Notes: generated by a model not told the origin, from the letters alone. A DNA stretch of 64,000 nucleotides from Pontibacterium sinense (GCF_015209595.1 NZ_JADEYS010000018.1:1-64000), one strand, 5' to 3'; numbered from the stretch's first letter, positions 1 to 8,972 are shown. Translations and numbers: made by a program.

Positions 1-683
1 ACACTGTAGGTACCTGGCAACAAGTCACCGGAACCTTTGGTCTGATTATCACTCAGGCCGAACGGTGAGCCGTAGTCGGAGGTGAAGTTAAACACCTGAC
101 TATGACCATCAGGATCGGTCTGTTTCTCAATGATGATCTGACCACGGTCAAGACGGTTGTAGAACGTACATTTCACGGTTTCGCCCGGATCCAGTTCAAT
201 GGCATTCGGATGAGAACCGTCGTCACAGGTGGCTTTATCGAGTTTCCAACCTGCAGGAACCGTTTCGCTAACACTGTAGGTACCTGGCAACAAGTCACCG
301 GAACCTTTGGTCTGATTATCACTCAGGCCGAACGGTGAGCCGTAGTCGGAGGTGAAGTTAAACACCTGACTATGACCATCAGGATCGGTCTGTTTCTCAA
401 TGATGATCTGACCACGGTCAAGACGGTTGTAGAACGTACATTTCACGGTTTCGCCCGGATCCAGTTCAATGGCATTCGGATGAGAACCGTCGTCACAGGT
501 GGCTTTATCGAGTTTCCAACCTGCAGGAACCGTTTCGCTAACACTGTAGGTACCTGGCAACAAGTCACCGGAACCTTTGGTCTGATTATCACTCAGGCCG
601 AACGGTGCGCCGTAGTCGGAGGTGAAGTTAAACACCTGACTATGACCGTCGGGATCGGTCTGTTTCTCAATGATGATCTGACC
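1..683. repeat. Perfect 270-bp tandem repeats inside the prealbumin-like gene
   Basis: Bases 1-270 and 271-540 are identical at every position by direct reading. A third partial copy at 541-683 differs at only three sites before diverging. The period is 270 bp, exactly 90 codons, so each unit encodes one prealbumin-like domain and the reading frame is kept. The array reaches the left edge, so more copies may lie outside. Identity at the DNA level points to recent expansion or ongoing conversion, and copy number may vary or be misassembled. Confidence 0.95.
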
Positions 684-3419
684 GTTTTTGGTGTTGGTGA
701 AGGTACAAACAACATGTTCACCATCATCAATGCTAATGGAGGCTGAACGGTTCACCACATTCCACGTGGTTGTACCGATAACTTCCTTATCATCCACACA
801 AGACAGATCGGATAGATGATATCCGCTTGCACTTGGATCATTCTCCGTCACAACATATTCTCCCGCAGGAAGATTGACGAAGTTTTCAGTATCCGACACC
901 GGCACGTTTTCCGTCACGGTGGTGATACTGAATGGACCCAGATCACCGTTGTAGCCAAAGGTATCGACGCCACCAATACTGATCTTCCTGATCTCAATGC
1001 TACCTGGTGCAGCCAGTTTGGTATTGGTATACACACATTCTACCGTTTCGCCTGCCTCTACATTGATAGTCGCTTGGCGATAAGTCGAACTCAACGGATT
1101 GTCATCCCCGACACTGTTACCGTCATCGCAGGTAATATCTGTTAGTGCGAAGAGCTGCAAGGCAGGATCATCTTCACTAACAAGATACTGGCCTGGTAAC
1201 ACGCTGCTAACAGTTTGCGTGTCTGTAGGAACAGAATCAGTTGTTACCAAATCTCTGAGTGACAGATCAGGACTGCTGCTAAAACTGAACGTACCACCCA
1301 GATCCAACAACTCATTACCCTCAGTCACTTTGGTAATGATGATCTGACCTCGCTGAGTGTTTTCGAAAGTACATTCAAATGCGTGCCCTGCATCAGCAGG
1401 AAGATCAACCTCGAACGTACATTCTGCCGAATCGTGGCTGCCGTCGGGATTAGTGACATCGGTGAGGTCCCAATCAGTCTGGGACAGCTCGGTCATTGTG
1501 TACAGGCCTTCACCCAACTCAATGCCACCGAAGTTCGCATGCCCATTCACATCAGTGGTATCAGAGACACCACCATTAAGGCCTGGGCCCGTCAGAGTGA
1601 ACTGCCATCCTGCTTCATTGCCAGCGGGAAGTGTGACTTTCACCACCTGCACATTGGCCGGATCTGCTTCGTTGAAGAAGGAAACGCTGCCTTCACAGAC
1701 TGGATTGTCTGCGGTACCCAAGTCTACGCTCTGCGGGTTTTGCTCACCGGCGGCAAGCGAGAAACCTGCGGTCGCCAGTTCCAGAACAGAGTATGTACCT
1801 GGGGCAAGATCAATCAACGTTTTCGTTTTGGTAGTATCTCCCGCATTGAAAACAATCTCATGCTGTCCGACGCCCTTATCAACATCAAACTTGAAGGTGA
1901 CGGTTTCATTTCCGGTCAACACATCATCGATCATTTTCTCAATGGTCAATTCTGTTGTCGCACTAGACGAGAAGTTCGTATGCGCATTGGCGGTGAGCTT
2001 GTTGTTCGGGTCACCGTAATCCAGTGTCGCTATATCAGACAAGGTACCGCTGGTAATCCTTGGGTGATCCAGATACACCGTTTTATTGAATTCTACAAAG
2101 CCATCACTGCTTTGAGCATCAGAGACCCACGTAACATCATTCGTCGTCTCAGTACCCTGGACGTAACCATTCTGGAACGTACCCGCGGCACTGCCAGCGC
2201 TCAGCGAGTCGACAGAATAACTAAGACCAGCACCGGAAATGCTTTCGACGTCAGTGATAATTGCAGTCGCATTCAGCACATCACCTGGTGCAATCTCATC
2301 AACGAAGGCTTCCGCAATATCTACACCAGGCAGAGGTTCATTAGGGAATACTGAATCAAAGTAGGTCGCAGAGGCTATATCACGTAATCCGCTCACACTG
2401 GTCGCATTGAGGGTGACTGAATGAGTAAACATCCCATTAGAGTTTGGCTCCAACTTAATCAGAGGGGAATCTATCTCGTCCAGAAGCTGATCACCCGTAC
2501 CCGGATCACCCCAAATTTCATCGTGAATTTCGACAAATACCGTCCGGTGTGATGGGTTGGTTGCTTTGATGTTAGTGGTTATCTCTATACCGCCAAGGCT
2601 GGGCGTCACCGTCCAGTCAATAGTAACCCGAACTTCTTTCTGAAAATCTTCGGGATTGATCCAGCAGGTATCACCAAAGTTATGAACAACCGGCGATGTT
2701 TCCTTGGTAAGGTTCCATACATTCAGCACATCCTGCTCTGCATGCATGTCTTTATCCAGTTCCTGAGGAAGGATTTCGTTGACTGGTAACTGGATACGTC
2801 TCTCACCAATACCACCGCTACTGAAATCGGTCTGTAGCAGAGCAGACTGCAAAGAGGAACCACTGAACTGACTGGCACCGATACCTAACCGCTGCGCATA
2901 GTCATAAATACATGTGGTGTCCGCAGGCTGCGTAAGAGTGGCTACGCGATAGATAACATCATTCACGCCACCGATTGAACCTGCGGTTTCAATGAGTTCT
3001 GGACCAACACTAAGCTCAGGACAGCTCGCATCGGATAATGAACTCTTAACAGGAACACTTATTTTGTCCCATCCGAGGAAATTTTTAAAATGGTCACCTA
3101 CCAGCAGGAACGAGTAGGTTTGATTACCATTATTGTTTTGTAAGGTAACCCGATGGGGAACCCAATCGAGCTCTGCGTAGTTCTTACCGAGGTTACCCGT
3201 GGTCCACCCCGGCTCCGTACAGGTTGGAATCAAAGCGGTATTTCCTCCGGGGAATACCAAATCACCCTTTTCCAACCTACAACCTTCCAGGGTAAAGTTA
3301 ACTTGTGTTGCTTCTGCTGCATAAGACGTTCCATAAAACGCCGCTAGTAGCAGGGCAACGAAAAACTGCATAAACCGCTTCATCAGCGGTATTTTCAAAC
3401 ATCGTGATAACGTTCGCAT
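1..3419 (-). CDS. Large secreted protein with prealbumin/SpaA-like repeat domains (3' end outside window)
   Basis: The frame is open from an ATG at 3419 to the left edge, so at least 1139 codons are present and the C-terminus is missing. The start is preceded by a GGGAGG ribosome binding site. Residues 1-40 form a signal peptide ending near SYAAEA. Residues ~40-330 are an unrecognised Cys-containing region. Residues ~330-480 resemble DUF11-type surface domains. From ~485 a series of prealbumin-like (SpaA/Cna-B-type) beta domains begins, recognised by recurring I-I-x-K starts, LLPGTYSVSE turns and C-T-F-x-N ends. From ~910 the domains become a 90-residue tandem repeat. No LPXTG or other sorting motif is visible in this part. 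Likely an extracellular or surface-exposed structural protein or adhesin; the function is inferred only from the domains. It is transcribed away from the protease genes. Confidence 0.85.
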   Translation of the reverse strand, partial: MRTLSRCLKIPLMKRFMQFFVALLLAAFYGTSYAAEATQVNFTLEGCRLEKGDLVFPGGNTALIPTCTEPGWTTGNLGKNYAELDWVPHRVTLQNNNGNQTYSFLLVGDHFKNFLGWDKISVPVKSSLSDASCPELSVGPELIETAGSIGGVNDVIYRVATLTQPADTTCIYDYAQRLGIGASQFSGSSLQSALLQTDFSSGGIGERRIQLPVNEILPQELDKDMHAEQDVLNVWNLTKETSPVVHNFGDTCWINPEDFQKEVRVTIDWTVTPSLGGIEITTNIKATNPSHRTVFVEIHDEIWGDPGTGDQLLDEIDSPLIKLEPNSNGMFTHSVTLNATSVSGLRDIASATYFDSVFPNEPLPGVDIAEAFVDEIAPGDVLNATAIITDVESISGAGLSYSVDSLSAGSAAGTFQNGYVQGTETTNDVTWVSDAQSSDGFVEFNKTVYLDHPRITSGTLSDIATLDYGDPNNKLTANAHTNFSSSATTELTIEKMIDDVLTGNETVTFKFDVDKGVGQHEIVFNAGDTTKTKTLIDLAPGTYSVLELATAGFSLAAGEQNPQSVDLGTADNPVCEGSVSFFNEADPANVQVVKVTLPAGNEAGWQFTLTGPGLNGGVSDTTDVNGHANFGGIELGEGLYTMTELSQTDWDLTDVTNPDGSHDSAECTFEVDLPADAGHAFECTFENTQRGQIIITKVTEGNELLDLGGTFSFSSSPDLSLRDLVTTDSVPTDTQTVSSVLPGQYLVSEDDPALQLFALTDITCDDGNSVGDDNPLSSTYRQATINVEAGETVECVYTNTKLAAPGSIEIRKISIGGVDTFGYNGDLGPFSITTVTENVPVSDTENFVNLPAGEYVVTENDPSASGYHLSDLSCVDDKEVIGTTTWNVVNRSASISIDDGEHVVCTFTNTKNGQIIIEKQTDPDGHSQVFNFTSDYGAPFGLSDNQTKGSGDLLPGTYSVSETVPAGWKLDKATCDDGSHPNAIELDPGETVKCTFYNRLDRGQIIIEKQTDPDGHSQVFNFTSDYGSPFGLSDNQTKGSGDLLPGTYSVSETVPAGWKLDKATCDDGSHPNAIELDPGETVKCTFYNRLDRGQIIIEKQTDPDGHSQVFNFTSDYGSPFGLSDNQTKGSGDLLPGTYS

Positions 3420-3472
3420 GTCTACCTCCCTTTGTCTTGCCGTCGCTCCGTTAAGCTAAAGACATTGAGGTA

Positions 3473-3545
3473 ACGATACCGGTCATCGCCAGCATTCCGC
3501 CGCGATTCGCACACCACTTATATTATGTGCAAACATCGGTATCGT
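3473..3545 (-). promoter_or_regulatory. Structured 5' leader candidate (9-bp inverted repeat enclosing two smaller stems)
   Basis: On the minus strand, ACGATACCG (3545-3537) pairs perfectly with CGGTATCGT (3481-3473). The enclosed 55 nt hold a second stem, TTTGCACA with TGTGCGAA, and a short TCGC/GCGA stem, giving a possible three-way junction. The element ends about 50 nt before the start codon of the prealbumin-like gene. It does not match the GEMM core. It may be a regulatory leader or only a stable palindrome. Confidence 0.4.
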
Positions 3546-3789
3546 ATTAATTTTCTTATTTAGTCCCCGTTACAAATCGAGACCCCCGTCCTTCCCCATC
3601 AAGGATTAATATCATTTTGAGCACACAACAGTACCCATCCGCCAAAAAAAGTAAGCAGACCTCGTGGGCAAGAGATATGGAAGATGAATCTTCCTCGCCC
3701 CTATGATTAAGCAACAAGCGAACCACATTTATATCTCTTTGTTTTTGCTATCTATTTATAACGAGAGGCTCGATAGACAATGCTTCATA

Positions 3790-3807
3790 TGTAACATTTA
3801 GCTTACA
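3790..3807. promoter_or_regulatory. Palindromic site TGTAA-N8-TTACA, copy 1
   Basis: TGTAACATTTAGCTTACA is an inverted repeat with 5-bp arms. It lies ~370 bp upstream of the prealbumin-like gene. The same layout recurs at 3931-3948. The overlapping 15-mer TTCATATGTAACATT (3784-3798) occurs again at 16550-16564, upstream of another secreted-protein gene. A shared transcription factor site is possible but unproven. Confidence 0.35.
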
Positions 3808-3930
3808 GACATAAACATTATGTAAAGCGAAAATAACAGCGTACAGAGAAATAACCCTGAAAAAACAATAAGTAACTTTTAGCTTAAAAACCTATGACAA
3901 AATATTCAGCTTTATAACTTACGTTTCACA

Positions 3931-3948
3931 TGTAAATTATCCGTTACA
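3931..3948. promoter_or_regulatory. Palindromic site TGTAA-N8-TTACA, copy 2
   Basis: TGTAAATTATCCGTTACA has the same arms and spacing as the site at 3790-3807. The centre-to-centre distance is 141 bp. A related half-matching sequence, AGTAACTTTTAGCTTAA, lies between them at ~3870. Confidence 0.35.
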
Positions 3949-4295
3949 CCCTTCCAATGAGAACAACTTACTTTTACACATTTGAAACAAAGCCACGTCA
4001 CCGATAAGGAAATCTATACTTGAGAAAATAAGAAAAAAGATAAAGAAAATGCGATACGACGTTCAACACATACTCTGCCGCACCGCATTTTTGTGCGATT
4101 TTTTTTGGGATCTCGAAAGCCTTAGCCTTCAGGTTACACAAAGCAAAACTGACGCCAACATTAGTAACCTGTTGAAATTATATAGATCATAAAAGTCGCG
4201 AAATAACTCAGTAGTGGATCATTGTACTTAATATGTAACAAACCGATGAAAATACTGGCCGTATGGTGAAAATCGCCCAAAATAGCGATAAATAT

Positions 4296-4313
4296 TGTTA
4301 AGTAAACTTAACA
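4296..4313. promoter_or_regulatory. 18-bp palindrome TGTTAAGTAAACTTAACA
   Basis: Eight-base perfect arms flank a 2-base centre. The palindrome lies ~90 bp upstream of the duplicated leader of the first protease and is not present before the second copy. It looks like a dimeric regulator site. The regulator is unknown. Confidence 0.35.
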
Positions 4314-4808
4314 CGTACCACCCTTTCCATATTCCGGCCTCAGTACGACTGTCCTACATGCATGGGATGCTCATTGCCAGATAGTTCCAGAATGATCGAT
4401 CACTTTTTATTCAGCCAAACGTATGTTTTATTCCACAACTGTATAAGACATGATCAGTTGTTAATGCTAGGATGCGCTCCGTTAAAACAGTTTACAGCGT
4501 GTAAAGCAAACGATATGAAGTTGGCAATACGTTGTGGGGAACTGCTGTTTCGTCTGACTCGCTGGGTTTTGGTAGGGAAACTCGGCAGGTACAGGCACGC
4601 TTCATGCGTCTTCTTGTTGCCCGCATTCGTATCCGTACGCCTCTTATATCTTTCCGCTTTACCACCCGAATGGCTTAACGCATCCACCTTGGACAAGGAC
4701 GGTCAACGGGAACATTGAGGTTACTGGATATACGGTCTCACTGACGAGAATCAGCCATAAGGGTCTGTCCGCGGGAAAACAGTACTGCGGTTATATACTT
4801 GAAAGATC

Positions 4809-4901
4809 CTCTCTGGATAAAGGCACAACCTGAGAAATCAGGTGTCGCAAAGTCACGGGTCCCATCTTTGTTGTGGGGACGGCCGCACTGCCGATGGAGA
4901 G
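4809..4901 (+). promoter_or_regulatory. Cyclic-di-GMP-I (GEMM-I) riboswitch, copy 1
   Basis: The aptamer matches the GEMM-I layout. P1 is CTCTCT (4809-4814) with GGAGAG (4896-4901). AAAGGCACAACC leads into a P2 stem, CCTGA-GAAA-TCAGG, capped by a GNRA tetraloop. The conserved GTCGCAAAGTCACGGGTC segment follows. The P3 stem GGGTCCC/GGGGAC and GGCCGCACTGCCGATGG end the aptamer. Copy 2 carries compensatory changes in P2, which supports the fold. The bound ligand in this family is cyclic-di-GMP. It lies ~68 nt upstream of the protease start. Confidence 0.9.
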
Positions 4902-4932
4902 CATACCCTCGCGCGTTAAGTACGCAGCTGTT

Positions 4933-4968
4933 GAGGATCTTTCGCAAACCCAATTTGCGGAGATTCTC
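4933..4968 (+). promoter_or_regulatory. Ribosome-binding-site sequestering hairpin (riboswitch expression platform), copy 1
   Basis: GAGGATCTTTCGCAAA and TTTGCGGAGATTCTC form a long hairpin with a CCCAA loop. The 3' arm contains the GCGGAG ribosome binding site (4957-4962), six bases before the ATG at 4969. The 5' arm GAGGATCTTTC (4933-4943) is also perfectly complementary to GAAAGATCCTC (4801-4811) just 5' of the aptamer. The arm can therefore pair either with the ribosome binding site region or with the aptamer flank, not both. This implies translational control; the sign of the response is not certain. Confidence 0.75.
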
Positions 4969-7542
4969 ATGACGCTTAAAGCGCCAACGCCTACACACAC
5001 ACTTGCAACACTGGGCCTTACATCAGCCCTGCTATTCACTTCAAGCTTCGCGGTATCAGCCCCACATCATGATCATGATGCACCTCAGACATTCGCTTCA
5101 TCTTCAGAACAGCGTGCAACAACTGAAGTGCTCACCCAGAATCTCGTCAACGAACACCGTCTCTGGGCACAGTCCCGCGGTAATGGAAAAAAAATCGGTC
5201 TCAATCGCCTGATAGAACAAGCTGAGTCACGCCAGGCGGTGCTAGCTGAACTGGTGAAATATTCACCATCAGATGTGCTGAATGTGGCTATCGACTCATC
5301 CATGCGTGAATCGATGCCTGAAGCTCTGCAGAACCTTCTCGAACAGGATCTTGAGCTAGAAGGTGAGGTTGAAGCTCTTTACGAACACACGGATGATGGT
5401 AGCTACACACTACGTCAGTTCGTGAAAACATCTAGCGGTGATCGTTTCGAACTTCATACGGCTGGCAAAGGTAAAAACCTGCGCCATGGCCAGAAAGTAT
5501 CTGTTGATGGCCTGCTTATCCCGGCAGGTGATGATCATGAGAATATCGATGGCTCCATCGCACTCGCGTCTGCCGATGACATTTTGATCATGGGCGCCAC
5601 CAGTGGTGATAACGGTGGTAGTGCCTCCGTGCTTCCTAATACATTTGGTGAACGTAAAGTTGCTGTGCTATTAGTCAACTTCCAAAATGACTCATCCAAT
5701 AAACCATGGAGCCATTCCCAGATACAGAATGTGGTGTTTGGTGAAGTTAGCGACTTCTTCAGCGAAAACTCCTATCAGCAAACATGGCTTAACGGTGATG
5801 TTTTGGGCTGGTACACAGTCCCGGTAGACAGCAACAACTGTCCAAGTAACTACTATAGCTATGCCGATCAGGCTGCTACATCTTCAGGTGTAAACCTGTC
5901 CGGTTATGACCATATTATCTATATGATTCCACCCGGCAGTAACTGCCCTTCCACTAACGCTGGCACGGTTGGCGGTAGCCCTTCTCGTGCATGGATCAGT
6001 GCAGCAACCGACGCACGTACAGTCGCTCACGAATTTGGTCATAACCTAGGACTACACCACGCACACGGCCTGAACTGTGAAGGTGACGTGCTGTCTTCAA
6101 ACTGCCGTCAATACACCTATGGCGATGCATTTGACGTGATGGGCACCAAGTACGGTCACTTGAATGCAATGAATAAAGAACGTTTAGGATGGCTGGGACA
6201 CAACCAATCCCCACCGATCGCCACAATTACCAGTGATGGTACTTATACGATTTCACCCATGTCTCCAAATAGCAGCGCTACAAAAGCACTGAAAATCAGT
6301 AAAGGGATCGATCCAGCAACAGGTCAGCAAAGCTGGTACTACATCGAATATCGCCAGCCAGTTGGTTTTGATGATGGCATCTTCGGAACAGGCACCTACG
6401 ATTTCCCTGAGAACATCGCTAACGGTGTTCTGGTTCACAAAGCGATTGAAGGGGATGGCAACAGCAGCGATCTGCTGGATATGACTCCAGACAGTGTTGC
6501 CAAATCTGGAAGCTACGATCTGCGCGACGGTGCACTGGAGGTCGGCCATTCCTACACCGATAACGACGCTGGTGTAACCATTATGCCGTTATCGAATGAT
6601 GCCAACGGCATTACTGTGAGTGTAAGTTTTAATGGTAATGGCGGCGGTGGCACAACCAACACAGCACCGGTAGCCGTGAATGATAGTGCAAATACGGCCG
6701 CTGGCAGCGCAGTAACTATCCCTGCCCTGTCTAACGACTATGATATGGACGGTGACAATCTGGCAATTACCGGCACCAGTGGAGTGAATGGCAGCGCACA
6801 GGTTTCTGGCGGTAATATCGTCTACACACCAAATACCGGTTTTAGTGGTATCGAGACATTTAGCTATACCATCTCAGACGGCAATGGTGCTTCAGATACA
6901 GGTACAGTTTCTGTAAATGTTGCAGCAGCGCCAAGCAACAGTGCGCCGGTTGCATGGAACGACACTGCCACAACGGACCAAGGTAGTGCAGTCACAATTC
7001 CGGTGTTGAGCAACGATTATGATGCTGACGGAGATACCATCAGCATTACCGGTACCAGCGGCGTGTATGGCTCTATACAGATCTCTGGAGGTAACATCCT
7101 CTTTACACCGGTGAGCGGCTTTAGCGGGACCGAAAACTTCACTTACGCTATCTCAGATGGTCACGGAGGCACGGACACCGCTACGGTAACCGTGACTGTG
7201 AACGCATCCAGTACTAATAGTGCACCCGTTGCCGTCTATGACAGCGTTCAAATTACCAGCAAGACATCTGTATCGATCCCAGTGCTGAGCAACGACTACG
7301 ATCCAGACTCGGATGCGATCACCATCGTCGGAATAACTCAGGGCAATAAAGGCAGCGTATCCATCAGCAATGGTCAGCTGATGTACACGCCGGGTAGACG
7401 TTTCAAAAACAACGACACGTTCACCTATACCATCAGCGACGGTACGTTAACGGCAACAGCTCAGGTACAAGTACAACTGAACGCTGACTCTGGTAACACC
7501 GGCGGCTCTGGCGGTGGTAAAGGCAACGGTAAGAACAAATAA
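4969..7542 (+). CDS. Secreted M11-like zinc metalloprotease with three cadherin-like repeats
   Basis: The product is 857 residues. I chose the ATG at 4969 over an in-frame upstream codon at 4873 because the latter lies within the riboswitch, while 4969 has GCGGAG six bases before it and opens a signal peptide (cleaved near residue 31). Residues ~35-220 look like a propeptide region. The catalytic domain spans ~225-590, with HEFGHNLGLHH (zinc ligands H354, H358, H364; catalytic E355) and a downstream DVMG Met-turn-like motif, typical of gametolysin-type M11 peptidases. Three ~85-residue tandem-95/cadherin-like repeats follow, each starting N-x-A-P-V-A and containing LSNDYD. The tail ends in GKGNGKNK. 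It probably acts outside the cell on protein or glycoprotein matrix. Its leader carries a cyclic-di-GMP riboswitch. The protein is roughly half identical to the paralogue at 10151. Confidence 0.9.
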   Translation: MTLKAPTPTHTLATLGLTSALLFTSSFAVSAPHHDHDAPQTFASSSEQRATTEVLTQNLVNEHRLWAQSRGNGKKIGLNRLIEQAESRQAVLAELVKYSPSDVLNVAIDSSMRESMPEALQNLLEQDLELEGEVEALYEHTDDGSYTLRQFVKTSSGDRFELHTAGKGKNLRHGQKVSVDGLLIPAGDDHENIDGSIALASADDILIMGATSGDNGGSASVLPNTFGERKVAVLLVNFQNDSSNKPWSHSQIQNVVFGEVSDFFSENSYQQTWLNGDVLGWYTVPVDSNNCPSNYYSYADQAATSSGVNLSGYDHIIYMIPPGSNCPSTNAGTVGGSPSRAWISAATDARTVAHEFGHNLGLHHAHGLNCEGDVLSSNCRQYTYGDAFDVMGTKYGHLNAMNKERLGWLGHNQSPPIATITSDGTYTISPMSPNSSATKALKISKGIDPATGQQSWYYIEYRQPVGFDDGIFGTGTYDFPENIANGVLVHKAIEGDGNSSDLLDMTPDSVAKSGSYDLRDGALEVGHSYTDNDAGVTIMPLSNDANGITVSVSFNGNGGGGTTNTAPVAVNDSANTAAGSAVTIPALSNDYDMDGDNLAITGTSGVNGSAQVSGGNIVYTPNTGFSGIETFSYTISDGNGASDTGTVSVNVAAAPSNSAPVAWNDTATTDQGSAVTIPVLSNDYDADGDTISITGTSGVYGSIQISGGNILFTPVSGFSGTENFTYAISDGHGGTDTATVTVTVNASSTNSAPVAVYDSVQITSKTSVSIPVLSNDYDPDSDAITIVGITQGNKGSVSISNGQLMYTPGRRFKNNDTFTYTISDGTLTATAQVQVQLNADSGNTGGSGGGKGNGKNK

Positions 7543-7564
7543 CGTTCCTAGAGTAAGAGTAATT

Positions 7565-7596
7565 AAAAAGGGGCTGAGTGATCAGCCCCTTTTTTT
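7565..7596. terminator. Bidirectional intrinsic terminator
   Basis: AAAAAGGGGCTGA, a GTGA loop and TCAGCCCC are followed by seven T residues. On the opposite strand the hairpin is followed by TTTTT. It can end both the protease transcript and the convergent DUF11-like gene. Confidence 0.9.
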
Positions 7597-7610
7597 ATCC
7601 AGTCAGTCCG

Positions 7611-8972
7611 TTAATGGAATAGTGGATATGGGTTTTTTGCAGGAGGAGGACACGCGGAAGGTAGATCTTGATTGTCAGAGTAACAGATTGAACAATCTGC
7701 ATTGTCTGAATCATCCACGCTTTCGCCACTGAATGCGCCATCTGCAGTTACAGTCGCAGTATTGGAGAACAACGCCTCTGGGTCTGAGAGGATATTGTCC
7801 AGAACTGTAAACACTGAGTAGGCTGTGTGCGAACCGTCCGAGTGATCCAACGTATCGCCAGTTGGCATATCTGGGAAGTAACACAGAGTGTCGCTCCAGT
7901 AAGCACCTGGTACGAGGTCCGGAAGGTTCATGACGCCGCCAAATGCCTCGGTGTCTGTTAGTTCTACATTCACCAGAGTTTCATCATCAACATCACCCAG
8001 GTTGGTCACTGTAATGTCTACACAAGCCTGTACACCAAGAATTGGGCCGTACGCGGAAGGAACCTCAACAAGACGAACCATTGGGTTACCACAGTCTTTA
8101 ACAATATCTATTGGCGGTGGAGCGTTTTCTGGACAGTTTGGCGGATTAGCATTCGCGGTATCGCCGGTGTCCATTACCATAGGCTCATGACCATACTCAG
8201 TTGTTGCTTTCACTTTAGCCATGTTGCGGCCGTTTTGAGGCAGAGGTAAAGCACTATGACATGACACATCTAATACCACGTGCGCGCCTTCATTTAGCAC
8301 AATGCCCGCCGTACTTTGCACAGTACAGTTGGAAAGAGATTCATCTACTACTAAGTTGCTCAGTTGACCATCACCTGTATTTTCTACACGCACTTTATAG
8401 TTATACGTCGCACCACCCACACCTCCGTTAATCAGCACGGGAGCAGACGGGCAGGTTTTAGTGACGCTGATATCAGGATCAGGCAGGACCGGGCTATAGC
8501 AGAAATCGATATGACTCAATCCCGCCCGGTTACCACTTTTCGAATTCGGTGAATGCAAGCCATCATCATGGGTTTCACCGGTTGTTGTATCACCTGGTGC
8601 ATTTGCGTACAGGTAGCCATTGGCATTGGGGCCGCCCTTGACGATAACTGCATGTACCAAACTGTTATGAGAGACCCAGGTAAAAGTTTTATTGGCTGTC
8701 AGAATAATATCAACATTAATTGGACCATCTGGGTGATTACCGCCGCTCATTCCCAGCCCGTAGCTATCTTGAAATCTCACCGAATATTGATACCCCAACG
8801 CAGAACAGTCTGGGTTACCTGGCATAAATATTGGGCTAACCTCTGGACCGTCTCCCGTATGATTTGCTAACGCTGAATTGCTGCTTAATGTCAGGGCGCA
8901 CACTCCGGCAATTGCAATACTCCGTGCCACTGTAAAGAGCGCACCGTGTCTACAGCGTTTTAAAATGGACAT
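7611..8972 (-). CDS. Secreted DUF11-like repeat protein
   Basis: The product is 453 residues. The ATG at 8972 follows an AAGGAGG ribosome binding site. A signal peptide covers about residues 1-36, ending near SALANH. An N-terminal domain (~37-165) of unknown type precedes two DUF11-like beta-sandwich domains. The first begins near I-S-V-T-K-T-C and the second near I-D-I-V-K-D-C; each has N-T-G-D or N-L-G-D turns and paired cysteines. DUF11-type domains are usually found in surface or extracellular proteins. There is no C-terminal anchor or sorting signal. It sits between the two protease genes and is convergent with the first. The leader has no GEMM-like element. Function is unknown; an extracellular structural role is inferred. 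Confidence 0.8.
   Translation of the reverse strand: MSILKRCRHGALFTVARSIAIAGVCALTLSSNSALANHTGDGPEVSPIFMPGNPDCSALGYQYSVRFQDSYGLGMSGGNHPDGPINVDIILTANKTFTWVSHNSLVHAVIVKGGPNANGYLYANAPGDTTTGETHDDGLHSPNSKSGNRAGLSHIDFCYSPVLPDPDISVTKTCPSAPVLINGGVGGATYNYKVRVENTGDGQLSNLVVDESLSNCTVQSTAGIVLNEGAHVVLDVSCHSALPLPQNGRNMAKVKATTEYGHEPMVMDTGDTANANPPNCPENAPPPIDIVKDCGNPMVRLVEVPSAYGPILGVQACVDITVTNLGDVDDETLVNVELTDTEAFGGVMNLPDLVPGAYWSDTLCYFPDMPTGDTLDHSDGSHTAYSVFTVLDNILSDPEALFSNTATVTADGAFSGESVDDSDNADCSICYSDNQDLPSACPPPAKNPYPLFH

Larger units (their letters stand above)
3420..4382. other. AT-rich divergent intergenic region
   Basis: This 963-bp stretch holds no credible gene. It separates the minus-strand prealbumin-like gene from the plus-strand riboswitch-protease unit, so it should contain divergent promoters. 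Visible elements are a leader inverted repeat at 3473-3545, two TGTAA-N8-TTACA palindromes at 3790 and 3931, and an 18-bp palindrome at 4296. No aptamer resembling the GEMM elements was found on the minus strand. A confident sigma-70 promoter could not be chosen by eye. Confidence 0.7.
4383..4970 (+). repeat. Duplicated protease leader, copy 1
   Basis: This ~590-bp segment matches 9566-10152 at about 96 percent by hand count (roughly 23 differences over the last ~570 bp). It ends at the start codon of the protease. It includes the riboswitch, the ribosome-binding-site hairpin, a small upstream hairpin (4769-4790) and ~400 bp of further conserved sequence with no recognised gene. The coding regions that follow are far less similar. 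Confidence 0.9.

Noticed and set aside
1-683. CRISPR-like repeat array
   Set aside because: The period is 270 bp and in frame with a protein domain; there are no short repeats with unique spacers.
1383-2354. Long plus-strand open frame opposite the prealbumin-like gene
   Set aside because: It lies wholly antisense to a gene with clear domains and signal peptide and shows no recognisable protein features.
4454-4696. 80-residue minus-strand open frame present in both leader copies (also 9637-9879)
   Set aside because: It is preserved because the DNA is duplicated. Most base changes between copies alter the protein, and no ribosome binding site or known domain supports it.
4873-4968. Earlier in-frame start of the first protease (and 10025 for the second)
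   Set aside because: These codons lie within the aptamer region and would place a non-signal stretch ahead of a clear signal peptide and ribosome binding site.
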